Assembly (NCBI GenBank): GCA_965214795.1 | Contig: OZ243976.1 | Coordinates: 3,906,001 to 3,970,000, forward strand | Origin: JAJDXW01 sp965214795 | Lineage (GTDB): Bacteria > Pseudomonadota > Gammaproteobacteria > HK1 | Length of the DNA: 64,000 nucleotides | Direction: 5' to 3' | Shown here: in pieces, positions 34,256-42,910 of the stretch | Position numbering within the stretch: the first letter of the stretch is position 1 | How the letters are laid out: each line of letters begins with the position of its first letter | Notes under the pieces: generated by a model | The model's database searches: none | Told to the model about the DNA's origin: nothing | Seen by the model: the letters and a program-made list of their open reading frames with translations, nothing else | Program-made: the position numbers and the translations under genes

Positions 34256-35905
34256 ATGGCTACGACTCCCACATACATGCAAGATCGGGGGCGCGGCCGG
34301 CGCCGCCGCGCGGCCGGCACGGCCGCCATCGTGGCGTTGGCGCTGTGGGTTTCGCCGTGGGGCGGAGCGGCAGAGGCCCGGACGACCGATCGCGTGGTCG
34401 CCGCCCTGACCCCGCCCGGCGGCGAGACCAACCGCGCCTGGGCGGCTACAAGCCTCTGGCACGCGCTCGGGCAAGCCCTGGAAGGGCTGGTGGCGAACGA
34501 CCCGGTGACGGGTGAGTACACCGGCGATGGGCTCGCCACCTCATGGGAACACAATGACGACTTCACGGAATGGACCTTTCATCTGCGCAAGGGCGTTCAG
34601 TTTCACCACGGATTCGGCGAGTTCACGGCCGAGGATGTCGTGCACAGCTACGATCTGAGCGCGGGCGAGGACTCGGTCATTCCGGCCGCGGATCAACTGC
34701 GCGGGGCGCAGGTCGAGGTTCTGGACGAGTACACGGTGCGCTTCAACTACGAGAAGCCTCGCACCAACCTTTTATATCTGCACGGCGCCCATTCCATCAT
34801 GCTGATCTACAGCAAGAAACAATTCGACGAGGAGGGTCTGGAGGGCTACGACCGCCGCTTCGCGGGCACGGGACACTATCAGTTCGTCTCGCGGGAGCCG
34901 GGCCGGATCCTGTACGAGCGCTTCGAGGACCACTACTCGGGCATCACGCCGGAGTTCAAGGAGCTCGAAGTGGTCTTCGTGGCCGAACCGGCCACCAAGC
35001 TGGCGATGCTGTTGGCGGAAGAAGCCCACATTGCCGACATTTCGCGCGAGCTCATGCCCGATGCCCTGGCGGCGGGAATGGCCACCGCCGAGTCCACGCT
35101 GCCATCCATCCAGACCGACCTGGTCTTCAACGGACTGTACTGCGAGTCGCATGACGACCGCTGCCGGAAGGAGCTGCCCTGGTACGACGTGCGTATCCGC
35201 GAGGCGATCAACCGCGCCATCAATCGCCAGGAAATGCTGGGGGTGCTGTTCCCGAGCGGCGGCTATGCCTTGCACGCCCGCTACACGATGGTCAAGGGCA
35301 ATGAAGGCTACGATCCCGCCCTGGAAGCGCGCTTCGAGGCCGAGTACGGCTACGATCCCGAGTTGGCCAAGCAGCTCATGTGGCACGCGGGCTATCCGGA
35401 TGCGTTCGAGGATCCCTCCATCCCGATCGTGCTGACCCCGATGGCCGGCATGCCGGAAGTGCCGCTGCAGCAGGAGATGGTGTATCAGTACCTGACCCAG
35501 GTCGGCTTCAAGGCGGAGATCGTCGAACTGGACTATGCGCGCGTACGGGCCTTGGGGCGCGAGCGAAAGCTGTACATGATCAACCCCGGCCGCAATGCGC
35601 CGCCCCGCCCCACCGAGGTGGCGTTCCGCGCGTTCTACACCAATCCGGGCGGCGGCCTGCAAGGCTGGGAGGACGACTGGACGGCGGCCCACGTCGAGGA
35701 GCTGATCAACACGATCGGCCCTGCGAAGCGCGACCAGCTTGCCCGCAAGATCCAGAACTACCTGTTCGAGCAGTACGTCGACATTCCGCTGTTCGACGGG
35801 TTCACGCAGGTGGCCGTCAATCCGAAGTACGTGGCGGGGTGGCAGTTTCCGGGCGTCACGTCGGCAGGGTATGGTCACTGGCACCTCATCAGGGCCGCAC
35901 GTTGA
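34256..35905 (+). CDS. Dipeptide-type ABC transporter substrate-binding protein
   Basis: The 549-residue family-5 solute-binding protein has a basic, hydrophobic signal sequence (RRRAAGTAAIVALALWVS, cut near AEA). Family features: ALGQALEGLVANDPVTGEY, WTFHLRKGVQFHHGFGEFTA, DVRIREAINRAINRQEML, AKQLMWHAGYPD and the C-terminal QVAVNPKYVAGWQFPGVTS. ATG 34256 follows AGGAGAGGAG. It begins a five-gene operon with two permeases and two ATPases. A close paralogue is encoded at 40321. The two-box operator lies about 310 bases upstream. Confidence 0.9.
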   Translation: MATTPTYMQDRGRGRRRRAAGTAAIVALALWVSPWGGAAEARTTDRVVAALTPPGGETNRAWAATSLWHALGQALEGLVANDPVTGEYTGDGLATSWEHNDDFTEWTFHLRKGVQFHHGFGEFTAEDVVHSYDLSAGEDSVIPAADQLRGAQVEVLDEYTVRFNYEKPRTNLLYLHGAHSIMLIYSKKQFDEEGLEGYDRRFAGTGHYQFVSREPGRILYERFEDHYSGITPEFKELEVVFVAEPATKLAMLLAEEAHIADISRELMPDALAAGMATAESTLPSIQTDLVFNGLYCESHDDRCRKELPWYDVRIREAINRAINRQEMLGVLFPSGGYALHARYTMVKGNEGYDPALEARFEAEYGYDPELAKQLMWHAGYPDAFEDPSIPIVLTPMAGMPEVPLQQEMVYQYLTQVGFKAEIVELDYARVRALGRERKLYMINPGRNAPPRPTEVAFRAFYTNPGGGLQGWEDDWTAAHVEELINTIGPAKRDQLARKIQNYLFEQYVDIPLFDGFTQVAVNPKYVAGWQFPGVTSAGYGHWHLIRAAR

Positions 35906-35988
35906 GGCGCTGGTCATCGCCGGGGCCGGCTCGCGCGCGCGGCCGGCCCCGGCCGCAGTGATCCGATACACCTCGAGCTCGCGCCGAA

Positions 35989-36909
35989 GTGCACCGCTAT
36001 CTCGCATTGCGAATCGTGCAGAGCCTGGTCACGCTGCTTGCGATCAGCGTGATCATCTTCGGCCTGTCCCGGCTCAGCGGCAGTCCGGTGGACGCGCTGT
36101 TGCCGGACGATGCGGGCCCCGAGGAGGCTGAACGGCTGATGCGCGAATGGGGGCTGGACCGGCAACTGCACATCCAGTACCTGTCGTTCATCGGCAACGC
36201 ACTCCAGGGCAACCTGGGCGACTCGCTCAAATGGCGCGGCGAGACGGCGCTGGGAATGGTCTGGCAGCGGCTCCCGGCCACGCTGCAACTCGGCGGGTTC
36301 GCGATTCTCGTCAGCACCCTGATCGCAATTCCAATCGGGGTGCTGGCCGCGGTGTACAAGGGCACCGTGTTCGACGGCTTCGGCAAGCTCGTCGCGTTGC
36401 TGGGGCAGGCGATGCCGAACTTCTGGCTGGGCATCGTGCTCATCTGGACTCTTGCCGTCATCTGGAAGGTCTTTCCGACTTCCGGTCGTGGCGGGCTCGG
36501 TCACATGGTGCTGCCGGCGATCGCCATGGGCTGGTTCCAGGTGGCGGCGCTGATGCGGCTGACCCGTTCGGCCATGCTGGAGGTGCTGGACAGCGAGTAC
36601 GTCAAGCTCGCGCGGCTCAAGGGGGTGGCGGAGTGGCGCGTCATATGGGTGCACGCCTTGCGCAACGCCGCGATCACGCCGCTCACCTACTTCGGCATCA
36701 TTGCCGGCTCGATCTTCACCGGCTCGGTGGTCATCGAGACGGTGTTCGTCTGGCCCGGCACCGGTCTGCTGGCCATCGAGGCCATCCGCGCCAGGGACTA
36801 CCCGGTGGTGCAGGCCGTGGTGCTGACCTTCGCCGTGGTGTTCATTCTGGCGAATCTCATCGTGGACACGCTGTACGCATACCTGGACCCTCGCATCCGG
36901 TACGAGTAG
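35989..36909 (+). CDS. Dipeptide-type ABC transporter permease (DppB family)
   Basis: The 306-residue inner-membrane protein has six hydrophobic segments and begins RYLALRIVQSLVTLLAISVI, typical of DppB/OppB. The ATPase-contact loop is VKLARLKGVAEWRVIWVHAL, followed by YFGIIAGSIFTGSVVIETVF and the C-terminal DPRIRYE. GTG 35989 is the only start that gives a complete first helix. Confidence 0.9.
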   Translation: MHRYLALRIVQSLVTLLAISVIIFGLSRLSGSPVDALLPDDAGPEEAERLMREWGLDRQLHIQYLSFIGNALQGNLGDSLKWRGETALGMVWQRLPATLQLGGFAILVSTLIAIPIGVLAAVYKGTVFDGFGKLVALLGQAMPNFWLGIVLIWTLAVIWKVFPTSGRGGLGHMVLPAIAMGWFQVAALMRLTRSAMLEVLDSEYVKLARLKGVAEWRVIWVHALRNAAITPLTYFGIIAGSIFTGSVVIETVFVWPGTGLLAIEAIRARDYPVVQAVVLTFAVVFILANLIVDTLYAYLDPRIRYE

Positions 36910-36938
36910 CAACCGGCCGGAGTCCCGAGGATTCACCG

Positions 36939-37823
36939 TTGAAACAGGCGCCGGCCGCCCCCGCCAAGCCCGACATCCTGCGGCGAATCCAGCTCCGACT
37001 GCGGCGCTATCCGCTCATACCCGCGTTCGTGTTGCTGGTGCTTCTGATCTTCCCGGCCATCACGGCCGACTGGCTCGCGCCGCACGACCCTGTTCACGGC
37101 TCCGTCTCGGACCGGCGGCAGCCACCGGTGTTCTTCGGAGGCACGTGGAACTACCCGTTGGGCACGGATCGGATCGGCCGAGACATCCTCAGCCGCATCA
37201 TGTACGGCGCTCGGGTCTCGCTTACCATTTCGCTGGTGGGCATTTTCGTCGGCGGCATCATCGGTGCTTCGCTCGGCATGCTAGCCGGATACTTCGGGGG
37301 CTGGATCGACACCGTCATCATGCGGTTGGTGGACATCTCCCTGGCACTGCCGGCCATTCTGCTCGCCCTGGTGCTGGCGGCGGCAACGGGTCCCAGCTTC
37401 CAGACCATCATCGTCGTGGTGGCCTTCGTGTTATGGGCGCTCTATGCGCGCCAAGTGCGCGGAGAGGTTCTCAGCATCCGAGAGCGGGACTTCGTGGCCC
37501 GGGCGCGCGTGGCGGGCGCCTCGCAAGTCCGGATCATGGTGCGCCATATCCTGCCGAACGTCACCAATACGATCATTGTCCTGGCTACCCTCCAGGTGGG
37601 CTCGGTCATCATCCTCGAGGCCGCCCTGAGCTTTCTCGGACTGGGCATTCCGCGCCCCACCCCGGCGTGGGGAATCATGGTCGCGGACGGCCGCCAGTTG
37701 ATCGTGAGCGCGTGGTGGATCTCCTTCTTCCCGGGCCTCGCGATCACACTCACGGTCTTCTCGCTCAATCTGCTGGGCGATTGGCTGCGCGACCGCCTGG
37801 ACCCGAAGCTGAAACAGATCTGA
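36939..37823 (+). CDS. Dipeptide-type ABC transporter permease (DppC family)
   Basis: The 294-residue partner permease has the DppC/OppC pattern: an early helix (IPAFVLLVLLIFPAITADWL), then HDPVHGS, the LGTDRIGRDILSRIMYGARV segment, contact loop DFVARARVAGASQVRIMVRH, and AALSFLGLGIPRPTPAWG. The likely start is TTG 36939, with GAGG upstream; no ATG is suitably placed. Its stop overlaps the ATG of the next ATPase. Confidence 0.9.
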   Translation: MKQAPAAPAKPDILRRIQLRLRRYPLIPAFVLLVLLIFPAITADWLAPHDPVHGSVSDRRQPPVFFGGTWNYPLGTDRIGRDILSRIMYGARVSLTISLVGIFVGGIIGASLGMLAGYFGGWIDTVIMRLVDISLALPAILLALVLAAATGPSFQTIIVVVAFVLWALYARQVRGEVLSIRERDFVARARVAGASQVRIMVRHILPNVTNTIIVLATLQVGSVIILEAALSFLGLGIPRPTPAWGIMVADGRQLIVSAWWISFFPGLAITLTVFSLNLLGDWLRDRLDPKLKQI

Positions 37824-38824
37824 TGCCCAAGGCCATCGGCGACACCATATTGCAGGTGGAGAACCTGCAGGCGGAGCTGAGCACCAAGATGGGAGTGCTC
37901 CGGGCGGTCGACGGGGTTTCCTTCTCGATCCGTCAGGGCGAAACCCTGGGCATCGTCGGTGAGTCCGGCAGTGGCAAGTCCATGACCGCGCTCAGCATCC
38001 TGGGTGTCTTGCCCAAGCCCGCGGGCCGCATCGTCGGCGGGCGGGTGGTGTTCGACGGGCGAGACCTGAGAACGTTGAGCGAGCCGCAGATGCGCCGCGT
38101 TCGCGGAGGCAGCATCTCCATGGTGCTGCAGGACCCGCAGACCTCGCTCAACCCCGTGTACACCATCGGCAGCCAGGTGACGGAAGCGATCGCGATGCAC
38201 CGCGAGGTACCGCGGCGCTCGCGGCTCGGCCAGGCCGTTGCCGTGCTGCGGCAGGTGCGCGTGGCCGCGCCGGAGCAGCGCGTGAAGGACTTTCCTCACC
38301 AGCTGAGCGGCGGCATGAAGCAGCGCGTCGTGGGAGCCATCGCAATCTCCTGCGATCCGCACGTGCTCATCGCGGATGAACCCACGACGGCGCTGGACGT
38401 GACCATCCAGTCCCAGTACCTGCGCCTGTTGCGCGACATCCAGGAGCAGACGAGGCTGTCCATCATCTTCATCACGCACGACTTCGGCATCGTCGCCAAC
38501 ATGTGCGACCGGGTAGCGGTGATGTACGCGGGACGCCTGGTGGAGTCCGGACCCGTCCGCTCCATATTCAATGCGCCGAAACACCCCTACACCCAGGCGC
38601 TGCTCAAGTCGGTGCCGGCCATGGACCGGCGGGTGAGCCGGCTCTACTCCATCCCCGGTCAGCCGCCGGTTCTCTGGGACCTGCCGCGCGGATGCCGGTT
38701 CGTGGCGCGTTGCCCGGTCGCCGAGCCGCGCTGCGAGACCCGATACCCGCCCGCCTTCACGGTGGCGGATTCCGCCGCCGGCGTCCACGTCGCAAGCTGC
38801 TGGAAGCTGGAAGATCCCGCATGA
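37823..38824 (+). CDS. Dipeptide-type ABC transporter ATPase (DppD family)
   Basis: The 333-residue ATPase carries Walker A GESGSGKS, the SMVLQDPQTSLNPV Q-loop, signature LSGGMKQR, Walker B VLIADEPTTALD and H-loop ITHD. The C-terminal oligopeptide-transporter extension has CRFVARCPVAEPRCE, whose cysteines probably bind an iron-sulfur cluster as in related ATPases. It overlaps both neighbours by a few bases. Confidence 0.92.
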   Translation: MPKAIGDTILQVENLQAELSTKMGVLRAVDGVSFSIRQGETLGIVGESGSGKSMTALSILGVLPKPAGRIVGGRVVFDGRDLRTLSEPQMRRVRGGSISMVLQDPQTSLNPVYTIGSQVTEAIAMHREVPRRSRLGQAVAVLRQVRVAAPEQRVKDFPHQLSGGMKQRVVGAIAISCDPHVLIADEPTTALDVTIQSQYLRLLRDIQEQTRLSIIFITHDFGIVANMCDRVAVMYAGRLVESGPVRSIFNAPKHPYTQALLKSVPAMDRRVSRLYSIPGQPPVLWDLPRGCRFVARCPVAEPRCETRYPPAFTVADSAAGVHVASCWKLEDPA

Positions 38825-39801
38825 CGCACCCGGAAATCCTGAGGCTCGAAGGGGTCAAGAAACACTTTCCGGTCACCAAGGGCCTGATGCTGGCCCGGCA
38901 GATCGGCCAAGTGCATGCGGTGGACGGAATCGATCTGGCCATCTCGCAGAGCCAGACACTGGCGCTCGTCGGCGAATCGGGCTGCGGCAAGACCACGACC
39001 GCGAGGCTCGTGCTTCGGCTCGAGACGCCGACCGAAGGCCGGGTGCTCCTGGAAGGCGAGGACATCCACCGGTTGAAAGGGCCGGCGCTGAAGCGATATC
39101 GGACGCGGGTACAGGCCGTCTTTCAGGACCCCTGGAGCTCCCTGAACCCGCGTATGCGAGTGCAGGACATCGTGGCGGAAACGCTGCAGGTCAACTACGG
39201 CCTGTCGCGGAGGGAGAGGAAGCACCGGGTCGAGAAGGTGCTGCTGGACGTAGGGTTGCAGCCCGAACAAGCCCGGAACTATCCGCACGAGTTCAGCGGT
39301 GGCCAGCGCCAGCGCATCGCGATTGCGAGCGCGTTGATCTCCGAGCCGACGTTGCTGATTCTGGACGAGCCCGTCTCGGCCCTGGACGTCTCCATCCGCT
39401 CGCAGATCATGAATCTGCTGCAGGACCTGCAGCAACGGTACGGCATGACCTATCTGCTGGTGGCTCACGATCTCGGCACCACCCGGTACATGGCGGACTG
39501 GTTGGCGGTGATGTACCTGGGAAGAATCTTCGAGTACGCGGAGGTGGAGTCGCTGTTCGAAGAACCCCGCAACCCCTATACCAGGGCGTTGTTCTCGGCC
39601 GCCTTGCCGGGCCACCCCGATCTGCATCGCGAGGAGATCATCCTGAGCGGCGAGGTGCCGTCTCCCATCGATCCGCCTTCCGGATGCTCCTTTCATCCCC
39701 GCTGCCCGTTCAAGATCGGGGAAGTCTGCGAACGGTTGACTCCCGAGCTGAAACCGGTGCCCGGCATCGAGAATCACTGGGTGGCCTGCCACTTGTACTA
39801 G
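38821..39801 (+). CDS. Dipeptide-type ABC transporter ATPase (DppF family)
   Basis: The 326-residue second ATPase of the importer has Walker A GESGCGKT, Q-loop AVFQDPWSSLNPRM, signature FSGGQRQR, Walker B LILDEPVSALD and H-loop VAHD. The C-terminal GCSFHPRCPFKIGEVC extension is typical of DppF/OppF. ATG 38821 overlaps the previous stop. This closes the operon; 520 bases of non-coding DNA follow. Confidence 0.92.
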   Translation: MTHPEILRLEGVKKHFPVTKGLMLARQIGQVHAVDGIDLAISQSQTLALVGESGCGKTTTARLVLRLETPTEGRVLLEGEDIHRLKGPALKRYRTRVQAVFQDPWSSLNPRMRVQDIVAETLQVNYGLSRRERKHRVEKVLLDVGLQPEQARNYPHEFSGGQRQRIAIASALISEPTLLILDEPVSALDVSIRSQIMNLLQDLQQRYGMTYLLVAHDLGTTRYMADWLAVMYLGRIFEYAEVESLFEEPRNPYTRALFSAALPGHPDLHREEIILSGEVPSPIDPPSGCSFHPRCPFKIGEVCERLTPELKPVPGIENHWVACHLY

Positions 39802-40320
39802 CGAGGCTTCGCCTCGGACCGACGAGGCGTGTGGCGCTCCTTCGGACGAGCCGCGCAAAGAACTTGGCTCAACCGCAAAGATGACGGCGCCTCAAGGAGT
39901 CTGGTGGCGACCTCCCGCCGGCTTCCTGCTTTGGCCCCCTGGTTCTCTCGCTCTCGCAGGCCGGACGCCCCGGTCCGCTTGCGTCGGCGAAACGCAATGC
40001 GAACTCTGTCGACTACCGGCGGCGCGAGCCGTCCCTGGCTTCACCGGCCGGCCGGACAGGCCATCCGGAGATTGCCCGCTCGCCAACGAAGCCGCGAAGC
40101 GGGACGAAGCCCCGCCGGCGCTTCGTCCGGATCCCGCCTGCCCTTCGACGCAACTCGACCCGTAAGGCCCGCTACCGCTGATTCCGGGCTGATCCCGGGC
40201 TGATCCCGGGCTGATCCCGGGGCATCTTGGTGCGCCTTGGCGCCCTCGCGACGAAGCTCGGCGACCCGTGCGCGCCGTCGCGTCCTCCCGACCAACGGCG
40301 ATGCCATGGAGCCAAGCGTC
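39802..40320. other. Convergent non-coding region with repeats
   Basis: No gene is supported in these 519 bases, which lie between convergent genes. They contain the four-unit 11-bp tandem repeat at 40178-40221. Next to it (about 40163-40262) are short pieces resembling the 182-bp element at 60110, such as GGCCCGCTACCG and CGCGACGAAG. No obvious T-tailed terminator was seen. Confidence 0.45.
40178..40221. repeat. 11-bp tandem repeat, four units
   Basis: Four head-to-tail units of CTGATCCCGGG, the first with one T for C change. The unit resembles GATGACCCCGG at 17921-17964 in length, GC content and the CCGGG core. Both lie in non-coding DNA behind genes. Confidence 0.85.
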
Positions 40321-41961
40321 TCAACGGGCGCGCCTGATCAGGTGATAGTGACCGATCCCGGAAGAGGTCACTCCCGGAAACTGCCACCCTGACACCACGT
40401 CCGGATTCACCGCGACTCGGGTGAATACCTTGAACAGCGGGATGTCGTTGTATTGCTCGAACAAGTAGTTGAAGACCTTGCGGGCGATCCGGTTCCGCTC
40501 GTCCGCATTCGACGAGGCGACCATCTCGCGCACGCGCGCGCTGGTCCAGTCGTCCTCCCAACCCTGGTACGGGCCACCGGGGTTCGAGTAGAACGCCCGG
40601 AAGGCGACTTCCGTCGGCCGGGGCGGAGCGTTGCGGATGGGATTGAGGTAGTAGAGCTCCCGGGCCCGGCCGAGCGCGCCGACCCTGGCGTGATCGATCT
40701 CCACGAGCTCGACCTGGAACCCGACCGCCGTCAGGTACTGGTGGACCAGCTCCATCTGCACCGGGATCTCCGGCTGGCCGCCGACCGCCGTCAGGATGAG
40801 CCGAATCACCGGATCCTCGAACGCGTCCGGGTAACCGGCATGCCACATCAGTTGTTTGGCGATCTCCGGGTCATGTCCGTACTCGGCGTCGAACCGCTCT
40901 ACCAGCATCGGATCGAAGCCCTCGTGCCCCCGCACCATGGCATAGCGCGGCAGCAGCTCCGCGCCGCCGCCGGGGAAGAGCACTTCGAGCATCTCCTCGC
41001 GATTGATGGCGCGATTGATTGCCTCGCGAATCCGCACGTCGAACCACGGCAGGTCCCTGCGGCAGGCCGGATCGTCCGACTCGCAATACAACCCGTTGAA
41101 AGCAATGTCCGTCTGCATCGTCGCACGCGCGGACTGCACGGTGCCCATTCCCGCTGCGACCGCGTCGGGCAGCAGCTCGCGCGGCAGGTCGGCGAGATGC
41201 GCCTCGCCGGCCAGCAGCATCGCCAGCTTGGTGGCCGCTTCGTCCACGAACCGAAGCTCCAGCTCCGCGAAATCGGGCGTCAATCCCGAATAGTGGTTTT
41301 CGACCCGCTCATAGAGGACGCGTCCGGGAGAACGGGAAACGAACCGGTAGTGCCCCGTTCCCGCGAACCGCTCGTCGTAACCCTCAAGACCCTCCTCGTC
41401 GAACTGCTTCTTGCTGTAGATCTTCATGACCGTGCGGCCGCCATGAAGGAAGAGCTTCTCGACTCGGGGGCTGTCATAGACGAAGCGGACCGTGTGGTCG
41501 TCCAGTGCCTCGACCCGTGCGCCGCGAAGCTGCGCGATACCCGGCACCACCGCGTCTTCCCCGGTGTGCAGCAGGTAGCTGTGCACGACGTCCGCGGCCG
41601 TGAACTCGCCGTAGCCGAAGTGAAACCGGACTCCCTCGCGGAGCCTGAAGGTCCATTCGGTAAAGTCCGGACTGTGCTCCCACGAGACGGCCAGCCCACC
41701 GCTCGTGTATTCGCCGGTCACGGGATCCTGGGCTACCAGACCTTCCAGCGCCGGATCCAGCGAATGCCAGCTCAGCGAAGAGGCCCAGAACCGGTTGGAC
41801 TCGGACCCGGGTGAGATGAGCGCGGCCACCACGCGGTCGGTCCGGGCCGCAGCCGAAATCGGCCCCGCGGCGAGGACGCCGATCATTGCCGCGACCAGGA
41901 GGAAAGCCGTCTTCCCCATAATCCTCTCGACGGATCGGAACGTGCGATTGCGTGCTCTCAT
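40321..41961 (-). CDS. Second dipeptide-type substrate-binding protein (paralogue)
   Basis: The 546-residue exported protein is closely similar along its whole length to the one at 34256, for example EGLVAQDPVTGEYTSGGLAV, YSKKQFDEEGLEGYDERFAG and AKQLMWHAGYPDAFEDP. It has its own signal sequence (KTAFLLVAAMIGVLAAG). ATG 41961 lies eight bases after GGGGG; ATG 41967 is an alternative. It is alone on the minus strand and convergent with the dpp-like operon, so the two may share permeases and differ in substrate. Confidence 0.9.
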   Translation of the reverse strand: MRARNRTFRSVERIMGKTAFLLVAAMIGVLAAGPISAAARTDRVVAALISPGSESNRFWASSLSWHSLDPALEGLVAQDPVTGEYTSGGLAVSWEHSPDFTEWTFRLREGVRFHFGYGEFTAADVVHSYLLHTGEDAVVPGIAQLRGARVEALDDHTVRFVYDSPRVEKLFLHGGRTVMKIYSKKQFDEEGLEGYDERFAGTGHYRFVSRSPGRVLYERVENHYSGLTPDFAELELRFVDEAATKLAMLLAGEAHLADLPRELLPDAVAAGMGTVQSARATMQTDIAFNGLYCESDDPACRRDLPWFDVRIREAINRAINREEMLEVLFPGGGAELLPRYAMVRGHEGFDPMLVERFDAEYGHDPEIAKQLMWHAGYPDAFEDPVIRLILTAVGGQPEIPVQMELVHQYLTAVGFQVELVEIDHARVGALGRARELYYLNPIRNAPPRPTEVAFRAFYSNPGGPYQGWEDDWTSARVREMVASSNADERNRIARKVFNYLFEQYNDIPLFKVFTRVAVNPDVVSGWQFPGVTSSGIGHYHLIRRAR

Positions 41962-42127
41962 GGTCATTCCCCCTTGAACTACCAACGGTTCGGCCGTGTT
42001 CCGGCGTTTCCGGATTCAAACACTTCGGAAGTGGCCGCCGCAAGTGAGCTTCGCGCCCGGCTCGACGGCCGCCCGCGACCAGCCGGCTTCGGGCGGCGCG
42101 AACAACGAGGCAGTGCCCCATCCCGGA

Positions 42128-42880
42128 CTATTTCTGCCGGCGCATCAGGCTGAACGATTGCGCGGTCGGGCCCGGCTCCGGCTGACTCGCGAGGAAGAGC
42201 GCGAGCGGCGCGACCTCCTCGGGCTGCTTGAGCCACTCATGCGGGATCGACGCCACCGGCCAGCCGTCCGTCTCGTGCTCCTCGATCGTCGCCCGTGTCC
42301 AGACCGGGCCCGGGATGATCTCGTTGACCGTGATGCCGTGCTCGACCAGCTCCTCGGCGAGCACCCTCGTCAGCATCCAGCTCCCGGCCTTGGCCACCGC
42401 GTACGCGCTCGAACCGGCGATCGCACGGTGACCCATTCCGCTCCCCATCAGGAGCATCCGACCGCCCCCGCGGGCCTTCAGATGAGGAATCGCCTCGCGC
42501 GCCGTGTAGTAGGCGCCGACGAGGTTGAGGTGGACGGTCGCAAGCCAGTTTTCGGGATCGTCCTCGCCCACGCGACTTCGTTCAAGGTTCCCTCCCGCGT
42601 TGATCATCAGAATGTCGAGCCCGCCGAAGGCCGAAGCGGTCTCGGCGAACATCCTCTCGACATCCGTGCGGCGGGTCACGTCGGCACGCACCGCAAGGCC
42701 GGTTGCGCCGATGGCTTCGATCGCGGCGACGGTCTCGGCGAGGTCACCCGCGGAGCGGGCCGCACAGGCGACCTCCGCTCCGGCGCGAGCCCAGGTGATC
42801 GCGATCGCCCGGCCCAACCCGCTGCTCGCACCGGTGACCAGAGCCACCTTGTTCCCGAGTGGAAGTTCAGGTGCCGTCAC
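42128..42880 (-). CDS. Short-chain dehydrogenase/reductase (SDR)
   Basis: The 250-residue classical SDR has the cofactor motif TGASSGLGRAI, an acidic-free region after strand two (CAARS) suggesting NADP, the NAG motif (MINAGGN) and the catalytic set Ser (MGSGMG), Tyr-x3-Lys (SAYAVAKAG). A C-terminal PEEVAPLALFLAS matches the family. It lies 30 bases behind the sulfatase on the same strand, so a role in oxidising the product of that sulfatase is likely but unproven. Confidence 0.88.
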   Translation of the reverse strand: MTAPELPLGNKVALVTGASSGLGRAIAITWARAGAEVACAARSAGDLAETVAAIEAIGATGLAVRADVTRRTDVERMFAETASAFGGLDILMINAGGNLERSRVGEDDPENWLATVHLNLVGAYYTAREAIPHLKARGGGRMLLMGSGMGHRAIAGSSAYAVAKAGSWMLTRVLAEELVEHGITVNEIIPGPVWTRATIEEHETDGWPVASIPHEWLKQPEEVAPLALFLASQPEPGPTAQSFSLMRRQK

Positions 42881-42910
42881 TTGCGTTTCCTCCTGATCAC
42901 CGGCGCGCGC

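Noticed and set aside
35989..39801. Possible second yej or nickel transporter assignment
   Set aside because: The permeases lack Yej-specific loops and the ATPases are separate DppD/DppF types. No nickel-specific features, so a generic dipeptide-type call is kept.
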